Below are positions 31,560 to 64,000 of a DNA stretch of 64,000 bases, piece after piece; positions within the stretch are counted from its first letter, which is position 1, and the number at the start of each line of letters is the position of its first letter. The position numbers and the translations under genes were made by a program. Under the pieces are notes generated by a model that made no database searches, had not been told where the DNA came from, and saw only the letters and a list, made by a program, of their open reading frames with translations. Origin of the DNA: Charina bottae. Lineage: Eukaryota; Chordata; Lepidosauria; Squamata; Charinaidae. Where the stretch lies: the NCBI GenBank assembly GCA_023362775.1, contig JALMGJ010000019.1:456501-520500 (forward strand), written 5' to 3'.

Positions 31560-32456
31560 ACAAAAAACCAAAGCCAGCAACGGGGGCCAGGAGGGGGGCG
31601 TTGACGCAACCGGCGCTCCTGCCGGATGCGGGTTCTTCTGGGGACCCCAACTTCAGCCTGTGGATCTTGCCCTGGTAGCTGAAGAGCGCTGTGAAGCACA
31701 GAAATAACTTTTTTGAAACTTTCTCTCAGGAAAAAGCAATTAGGAAAGAATTAGAGACCAGCCAGGAAAGAAGAACTGATAGTTTCTTTTCCTCTGCTTC
31801 CTTCGGGAGCCCCCAGTTTTTACCCGCTCGTCTGGCTGAGAATGCCATCAGGGCCTCAAAGACTGGGCAGAAGAGCACGAGAACCGTCCCTCGGGTGGCC
31901 CGGCTGCTGGGCTACTGCGTGAAAAGACAGGCTTTCCCACAGACGCCTCCTCCCTGGGGTTGGCTCCTTGCACAGGGAGACCGTGGCTTCGTTTCAGGTC
32001 AGAACTCCCATCCCTTCTCAGAGGCTGGCCCTGCAGGAGTCCCTCAGCCCTTGGGCCCGTCAGCCTGGGCCCCGTGGGTGTCCCGGGAGGGCGTTTCTGG
32101 GCACAGCCACCTGCCCCAAGAACCACGGGGGGCGGGCAGCAGAGTAGTTGCGCCCTTGAACCGCCAGCAGCCGTTCCCACCTTTCCCTCGCGGGTGCCCC
32201 ACTTGCATCCCAGGACCCGCACAAGCCGCCCAGCCCTCGAGTGGGGTCTTCCTTGCCCTGCCGGAGGCCGAGGCCGCGGGGGGCTCCCCAGCCAGAGACC
32301 CTTGGAGCACTGGCTGGCAGAGGGCCCCAAGGCGGAGCGGAGCAGCTGGCAGAGGGCTTGAAATGCGGAGGAGAAACAGCCCTTAAAATGGGGTCTTCCG
32401 AGCTGCCTCGATGAGATGCTGCTGCGATGGTGGGGATGCTGGGGGCCTGTATGTAT

Positions 32457-32488
<32 letters not shown>

Positions 32489-32620
32489 AAGAGAGGGTGA
32501 GTGTGTGGGCTTAGTTAAGCCTAATGTGTTTAAAAGCTTTAATATTGATGGCCTGTCAACTTTGTCCTGATTCTTTGCCTTTCAGTTAAAAGGTTTTTGT
32601 TGTTGTAGCTTATGCAGTTG
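31560..32620. other. GC-rich block upstream of MSANTD1
   Basis: A GC-rich region with long open frames on both strands (231 codons at 31691-32386 plus, 160 codons at 31848-32330 minus), then a (GT)n run at 32458-32487. No protein family resemblance was seen; the open frames are explained by a lack of A/T-rich stop codons. Confidence 0.5.
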
Positions 32621-32624
32621 CTCT

Positions 32625-32656
32625 GTTGCTATGGAAACATGACATCAAAATGACGT
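32625..32656 (+). promoter_or_regulatory. X-box (RFX-type) plus CRE-like pair
   Basis: GTTGCTATGGAAAC matches the palindromic RFX X-box pattern with half-sites GTTGC and GGAAAC, and TGACGT follows 13 bp later. The pair is about 170 bp upstream of the MSANTD1 ATG. A second X-box-like site on the other strand (TTTCCATAGCAAC) lies at 40402-40414 in intron 1. Confidence 0.35.
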
Positions 32657-32797
32657 TTCTCTGTTTAAAAGCTTTTAACTAAATTCCAGCCTGTCAGATG
32701 TAGGCCCCATCTTGTGCGCTCCGCTCCCCGCCGTGGCAAAGAGCTTTCAGGCTGTCGTCGCAGCCGGCGGCTCCGGTGCCGCCTGGACCGCTTTTAA

Positions 32798-58449
<25,652 letters not shown>

Positions 58450-58960
58450 ATTTAATTTTAGTTACTCTGATGCTAATATGGGAAACACTGCAAAAGGATG
58501 TTTTTTGCTTTGCTTATTGGAGAGTGGTCCTGTTTGTATTTGTCTCAGAGGCACCCAAAAGAGTTCCCTTCGCAGACAACAGTTTCAGCTGCTCCTGCAA
58601 AAGAGGATGATGGCCATTCTTCTGGAGATGACAGAGAAAGGATATAAAAGCCATTAGAGACACTGTTGACATGGCTGGATGCACCTGAGAACAGAATACC
58701 TCAACTGCAGGATGGTGTGAAGACCGGGGTTTCACCTACAACTGATTTATTGAAGGCTGATAAGATTCTTCAGGACAAAATGTCCCTGAAAACATCTCCC
58801 TCAAACTATGTGTGATTCAAATCCTAGAGGAAGTTGACAAAGTCCAGATACTTGATGGAATACGGATTATTGTCTTTGCCTGAAAACTGCCAGGTGGATA
58901 TTGAGAAGTTCATTTTATTCCAGCTCTTTTTTCCATGCATCTGATAATCTTCATCAGTTT
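58450..58960 (+). mobile_element. Possible L1-like ORF1 remnant
   Basis: Short blocks such as DIKAIRDTVDMAG, VKTGVSPTTDLL and LQDKMSLKT in shifting frames recall the coiled-coil region of L1-type ORF1p. No intact frame exists, and the call is tentative. Upstream of it is not the missing MSANTD1 exon. Confidence 0.3.
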
Positions 58961-60328
58961 TGCTGTGTGGGATGATATTTTACAGAAGGCCCAACTGGTT
59001 TGAGTAACTAAATTGGAGATAAAAAAGATTATGTTTTTTCCAGATTATACCAAAGAAGTTCAAGAAGATAACAATATATTTCCATGCAAGAAAGATTTCT
59101 CAAGAGAAGAATCTTCAATATTTTATCAGATATCATTTCACTTTCATTCTTCTGAAATTATCAAAGGTTCAGAAATTATTTCATAGTCATATGAAAGCTG
59201 AAAAATAGTATATCTCTTTAAAATTCCTATTTTGAAGGAGGTTTTTTTCCTGAAGAATTAATGTTCTGCTGACTTGTACTCAGGCTATTAAGCTTTAAAA
59301 AAATCTCTCGTTTATAATGATAGATGTGTTCCTTTGCTTTTCCTTTTCTTCTCTTTTCCTTAATTGTCTTCACATACTTAATAGTCAGAAAATATGTTTT
59401 TCAAATTTGTGGATGACACAGGGATGGATGGAAATCCCCTTAGAGGACAGAATCAAGATGGAAGAGATCTAGAAAAGCTGGGGCCATGTCCTACGTTTGG
59501 GTGATTAGGAAAAATAAAAAATCAAATCCATGAATGCAGATTGGGAGAAAAATATTTCCTTCCTTCCTTCCTTCCTTCCTTCCTTCCTTCCTTCCTTCCT
59601 TCCTTCCTTCCTTCCTTCCTTCCTTCATGAGAAATTCTAGGGGATAAAAAAGAGATATTGGGGTTGGGGATGGAACAGAGCATAACATGCCACCACATGC
59701 AGATGGTGTATTATGTTGTATAGATAAACCAGAAATTTATATTGCCCATTTTATTTCACTAACATATGTGTCTGGTATTCTTTCCAATTATTTAAATCAG
59801 GTTTGATGCTACTGGGCCATAGCAGTCATTCTGACAAATAAAATAATGGAGTGTTAGGGGATATCCCTAAAAAGAATTGGGGTTTTAGAGTATGTTTCTA
59901 AAGCATGCAAGAATTATATGTTCATCTAAGAATATGCAGGAAGCCTTCTAAACCACTCCGTTTGAATTTATCCTCTGCTGTGTCACAAATGAAAAACTGT
60001 CTGGATAGACGCTGGAGAATTCTTTGGCATATGGGGGAAAAGATAAGGGTGATTCAGGTGAATGTAACTACAAGGTTGATTTACATCTTGTAGATTCTTT
60101 TTCTTATGAAAATCTTTATTGTACAAATTATACAAAATAGTCAGAACATTAGCTTGCTAAAGACTAAAATGTCTTTGTGTCACTTCTAACTTTATCCCTT
60201 TTATATTTCTATGTTCTTTTCTATTTTATTTGAACTTTACTCCTTTTTATTAGAGTTCAGTTTTTAACCTTGAAAGTTTTTCTGTATTTAACATGGTTCT
60301 TTGCCCAAATGCTGAATTCTTCACTTAA
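58961..60328 (+). other. MSANTD1 intron 2, AT-rich, unclassified
   Basis: Contains a (CTTC)n microsatellite at about 59558-59626. The rest shows no recognised element, although 60100-60320 has the AT-rich look of an antisense LINE 3' UTR. Confidence 0.4.
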
Positions 60329-60362
60329 CCCCTCCTGTTTTTACTCCTCATTCATTTAATAC

Positions 60363-60710
60363 TGTGACGACTCATTCCTTTGATATTAACTTAGAAACTT
60401 TTAGCACAGGCCATGATAGGATATGAAAAAGTTATTTTATTAATACAGGTGAATAGAATCGATGCAAAGAGCAAACTAAAAATTTTCCCACCCTCCCCTC
60501 CTGACTCACTTCCCATAACTTTACACTTTGAGGTTTCCAGATGGATGGATGGCCTTGGAGCCTGGCTCCTCTCGCCTGGATGCCATTCCTATCTCTAATG
60601 GTTGCTCTACTGTCTGGCAAGCACTCTAGCTAATTACTACAGGCCTCGCACTATCTAGTTACTACAAATCCCATCTATCTAAAGCAGAATGGCAGGATGG
60701 CATCCTGACA
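60363..60710 (-). mobile_element. Candidate solo LTR flanked by 34-bp direct repeats
   Basis: On the minus strand it starts TGTCAGGATGCC and ends GTCGTCACA (TG...CA ends) and carries AATAAA in TTAATAAAATAAC. The direct repeats at 60329-60362 and 60711-60744 are flush with its ends and differ at one base. LTR identity is inferred from ends, length (348 bp) and the polyadenylation signal. The long flanking repeat is unusual for an LTR. Confidence 0.45.
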
Positions 60711-60759
60711 CCCCTCCTGTTTTCACTCCTCATTCATTTAATACCTTCTTGACTTTTTT

Positions 60760-61060
60760 ATTGTTTTACAACTTCGCTTTTAGACTTTTATAGGTTTTAC
60801 TCTCCCTCTTCTTTTTCTTGAGTGAGGAATAAGTGTCCCTGAGGCGATGAAGTTTTCCTACAGCTATCACAGACATCAGGTTTTTCTGCTGCGTTCACCG
60901 CACAGGAAAGCTCATCTTGTTTTGCTTACACAAATCGCTGTCCACATCTGACCCAAACATGTCTTCTCTCCACTGTGTATCCCAGCATAAGTTTTTCAGT
61001 TGTTCAGAGTTACAAATTGCAGATGACAGACATCATACTTTTATGGTTTTTCACTTTTCT
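60760..61060 (+). other. MSANTD1 intron 2, unclassified
   Basis: AT-rich sequence without recognised elements, ending at a (ATCC)n microsatellite at 61062-61106. Confidence 0.35.
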
Positions 61061-61129
61061 CCCCATCCATCCATCCATCCATCCATCCATCCATCCATCC
61101 ATCCATTTATTTATTTTATTAGAGAATTT

Positions 61130-61690
61130 TTTAAGAGAATAAAAACAATACAAATTTTGGAAGAAAAAGGTAAAGAAAGTAAAGAAATGTATTAGGCAAG
61201 TGAAGGTGCAAAAAAAGAAATAGAAAAGAAAAAGAAAGAAAAAAGTTATAAAAAAGCAGCTTCCAATCTTCTTAACAGCAGTTACAAGTACATTTATATT
61301 TTACCCTCTCTCTCTAAGGTTACATCATAATTTCCTTCTTTTCATAGTCTATCCTTTCTAATCATCAAACCCATAAATCACAAGTTAATTTTTTTTCCAG
61401 CAAAAAGTCCACAAGGGGTTTCCAGACACTAATAAATGTGTTTATTGTCCTTTCTCTAATCAGACAAGTCAATTCTGCCATCCCTGTTAATTCCGTCATC
61501 TCCACCAGCCATTCCTCCATTGTGGGCATTTCAGAGTCTTTCCATTTTTGTGCATATCATAATCTCGCAGCAGTTATCATATATAAAAACAGTCTTCCAT
61601 AGCCCTTTTCTAATTGTCTGTCCATTAGTCCCAGCAAGAAAAGTTCTGGTTTCAAACTGAATATTAATCTTTAAAATTCTTTGCATCGCT
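61130..61690 (-). mobile_element. L1-like LINE 3' region, second copy
   Basis: Collinear with 14020-14370 (A-rich end, agcttccaat, cataaatcacaagt, acaaggggtttcc), and extends further upstream in LINE sense than that copy. Orientation is inferred from the A-rich end. Confidence 0.45.
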
Positions 61691-61699
61691 GTGTGTATT

Positions 61700-62365
61700 A
61701 GAACCTAAAATTTTCTGGCCAGCTCCTCCCTCCTTCTAGCTACCTTCAGCTTTCGGTTTTGGATTCTGGGCCTCAGTCTGGCCTCCCCCAAACCTGTGTC
61801 TGTAAGAAACAATGATTTATCTCCTTCCCTTTTGCTTCACTGAGAGCTTTTGTGATGCTTTCCTACCTCTTTCCTTCCCCAGATGAAGGTGGGGATTCCT
61901 GGCCACCGGGTCTAGCAATTGGACCCCTACCTGGGGCTTCTTTGCTGGAATTTCCGAGGCTTTGGGTCATCTCCTCTCCTGACCCACATGCTCACACCGC
62001 CAGCTGCAGCTCGCACTTGTATCCTCTTTCTGGAGATGCCTCCTTCTGCAGCCCTGGGTGGGACGTCCGCGTCCCTCCTCCCTTCTCCAACTCGCCATTT
62101 GGATGCTGAAGGTGCCAGATGTCCCTATTCAGTACTTCTCAGCGCCCCCTCCCTGCTCCTAGAAAGGTGCTTGTCTCTATGGCACCAGACATGCCTTCCT
62201 GGTGGAAGATGCTCGCCAGTGTTTAATGAGGCTGGCCTGCATTTATTTCATTATTACGAATTTACAGTACGTGGAATAAAGTTCTTTGGCAGGATCATCC
62301 GCAAGACTTTCCCTGTACAAATTACAATCCTCTGTTGGAAAAGGTGGATTTAACTTCCTACAGTT
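61700..62365 (+). other. MSANTD1 intron 2, unclassified
   Basis: The open frame at 61919-62353 has no family resemblance; no element recognised. Confidence 0.3.
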
Positions 62366-62369
62366 TTAG

Positions 62370-62805
62370 GCCTGTCAACACACCAGAACATTGACCCGTC
62401 CCACCCGATCAGTCAGAGAGGACCCCATCGACTAAAGAGCTCCATCTAGCGGGGTCCAGGAGGCGGGCCTTCTCTGCAGTAGCGCCCGCCCTTTGGAACA
62501 TCTTGGCCCCAGAGCTGAGGCGGGTTTCCTCGCTCCCGACCTTTCGAAAAGACTTAAAGACCTGGTTCTGCCGGCTTGCCTGGGAGGGAAATGCCAACAG
62601 TTCCTCTTGGGGATGGCTGGTCCCATGAAGCCCCTTCAGTATTCCATCTTAAACATCTTTTATGCTTGGATTTTATATTATTTATTAATATTGTAAATTT
62701 TTACTTATGTTTTTAACTATGTTTTATTGTGAACCGCCCAGGGTCCCCCAATGGGGGAGATGGGCGGTAATACAAATTTAAATAAATAATAAAATAAATA
62801 AATCT
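62370..62805 (+). mobile_element. L3/CR1-like LINE 3' end with hairpin tail
   Basis: The coding end matches 52380-52560 (ctagcggggtccaggaggcg, then cttctctgcagtagcgcccg). The hairpin is at 62734-62767 (CCGCCCA, TCCCCCA/TGGGGGA, TGGGCGG), followed by an AAAT tail. Confidence 0.85.
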
Positions 62806-63599
62806 TTGGGCTCAACTGAGATTTATTATTTGAACTTCCTGGTTTCCCATTTATGCAGGGATCAGTTTCAATGCCTATAAAATATACATGTTAAATCTTG
62901 AGTTGTGGATATACAGTAATTTTGACCCTTTTATCAATGCAAAGCTTGCTTTCTGGAATAACCCCAGAGTAAAACTGGAGGGTAAATCCAGCTTCTGAGT
63001 AAACTGGGTCATTTGTAATTCAATTAGAATAACAGAAGTAGGAAGCCGGGAGACGCCAACTCCATGCTCAGGGCAAGGCGCTGTCCAGCCTCAGCTTGAC
63101 CCCTCTCCCAGTCGTGGGCTCCGCTGTGGGTTTCGTTCTTCCTGCTCGGATCTTTTCACCCCTCACCACTCCACACACCGTCCCTCAGGGCAATGCAGCT
63201 TCTCTCCCTCTGGATGAACTCTCTCAGCAAACTCTTGGTAGTTCACCCTGTTTGCTTACTCAGCGGATCAATTCCATTCTGAGAAAGCTGTTTTTCAACT
63301 TTCGCGGGATTCAGAGCAGAGTTTCATTCACCTTGTAGCGTTCCGAAGCCATTGTGTGGCAAATCTGGGGGGCCTTGCGGGGACCTGAGTCCGTAGCCCT
63401 TCTTGTAGGTAACGGAGAAGCTTCTCTTGGGTCGTTTGCCAGACTTTGCAATAAGGACCCTGAATGTCCTGTCTTAAATCAGGTGAAATTGGTTTTCTAA
63501 GATCTCAATACGAGGTTAATGCAACAACTGCAGCCTTTGCTTTGCCCACAGTACACACACTCATAGAAGATTTAATTGGGGGAGGGCTTGGAACACAGT
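62806..63599 (+). other. MSANTD1 intron 2, unclassified
   Basis: No recognised element or gene. The open frame at 63096-63338 has no family resemblance. Confidence 0.35.
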
Positions 63600-63970
63600 T
63601 CACGTGGTTTGCACTTGCTCCGTCTTAGGCTGAGATCTACTAGTACGCCTCTGGATAGGATAGGAGCCTGTATGTTCTTTGTGGCTGTAGGCCCAGGACC
63701 TGGAATGCACCAGGGCACCCAGAATGGTGACCGTTGAGGTGGGGGCGTGGGGGGGACTGGCTAAAAGAATTATTACGCAGCATTGGAAGGAGAAATCTGC
63801 ACCAGATTTGTACCAATGGACCATTCATACGCATTGCAAGTCAACATTCAAACTGTGTTTCTTTCAACCAAGAGACAGGGAAGGAAAACATGTTAATATT
63901 GTGTGGGGGTGTGTGCATGCATGTACACTTTTTCTTTGGTTAATTACTTTGATATAATAAAGTTTCACAC
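63600..63970 (+). mobile_element. L1-like LINE ORF2 3' fragment, copy 2
   Basis: The plus strand reads LAKRIITQHWKEKSAPDLYQ followed by WTIHTHCKSTF, resembling the C-terminal part of L1-type ORF2. Homologous to 31215-31505. It ends near a poly(A)-like tataataaag. Confidence 0.5.
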
Positions 63971-64000
63971 CGGAGTACATTGCACGGAGTGGTTTTAATG

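Noticed and set aside
31691..32386. 231-codon ORF upstream of MSANTD1
   Set aside because: No family resemblance, no splice context, an equally long ORF on the opposite strand, and GC-rich sequence poor in stop codons.
58514..58735. Search of the region after 57681 for the last MSANTD1 coding exon
   Set aside because: No stretch up to 64000 encodes the expected basic and coiled-coil C-terminus with a matching phase; the 58.5-kb region looks like a decayed LINE instead.

Overview
The window is vertebrate nuclear DNA, most likely from a squamate reptile. Small exons with GT/AG splice sites are separated by introns full of reptile-type repeats: CR1 and L3/CR1-like LINEs, L1 and RTE-like fragments, a tRNA-derived Sauria-type SINE, hAT and Tc1/mariner-type MITEs, and very long GATA, GGAA, AAAT and AAAG microsatellites. 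There are no bacterial features. I could not resolve the species; the SINE and the repeat mixture argue for a lizard or snake over a bird, crocodile or turtle.

Positions 1-26.1 kb hold the 3' end of HTT (huntingtin) on the + strand. Sixteen consecutive coding exons could be placed to the base. Every junction keeps phase, and together they encode the last 784 residues and the stop at 24266-24268. If none is missing relative to the 67-exon mammalian gene, they are exons 52-67. The 5' part of the gene, including the polyglutamine exon, lies upstream of the window. A probable 3' UTR of about 1.9 kb follows.

Positions 26.1-32.7 kb are intergenic: an inverted-repeat element, a SINE whose core is amplified into a roughly 101-bp tandem array, an L1-like fragment, and a GC-rich block leading into the next promoter. 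MSANTD1 (Myb/SANT domain protein) starts at 32822 on the + strand, in the same order and orientation after HTT as in mammals. Its second coding exon is at 57397-57681, after a 24.3-kb intron built largely of degenerate retrotransposons. Its last coding exon was not found and probably lies beyond the window. The final 6 kb is intronic sequence with LINE fragments and a probable solo LTR.

The two protein genes are ordinary conserved loci. The less ordinary material is in the repeats: a tRNA-derived SINE family found twice with the same internal tandem expansion; three hAT MITEs with perfect 8-bp target duplications inside HTT introns; a LINE 3'-end hairpin kept in at least five copies; an LTR-like element flanked by 34-bp direct repeats; and a triplicated segment carrying extra copies of an HTT splice-acceptor tract. 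No CRISPR array, rRNA, functional tRNA gene or intact transposon ORF was seen.
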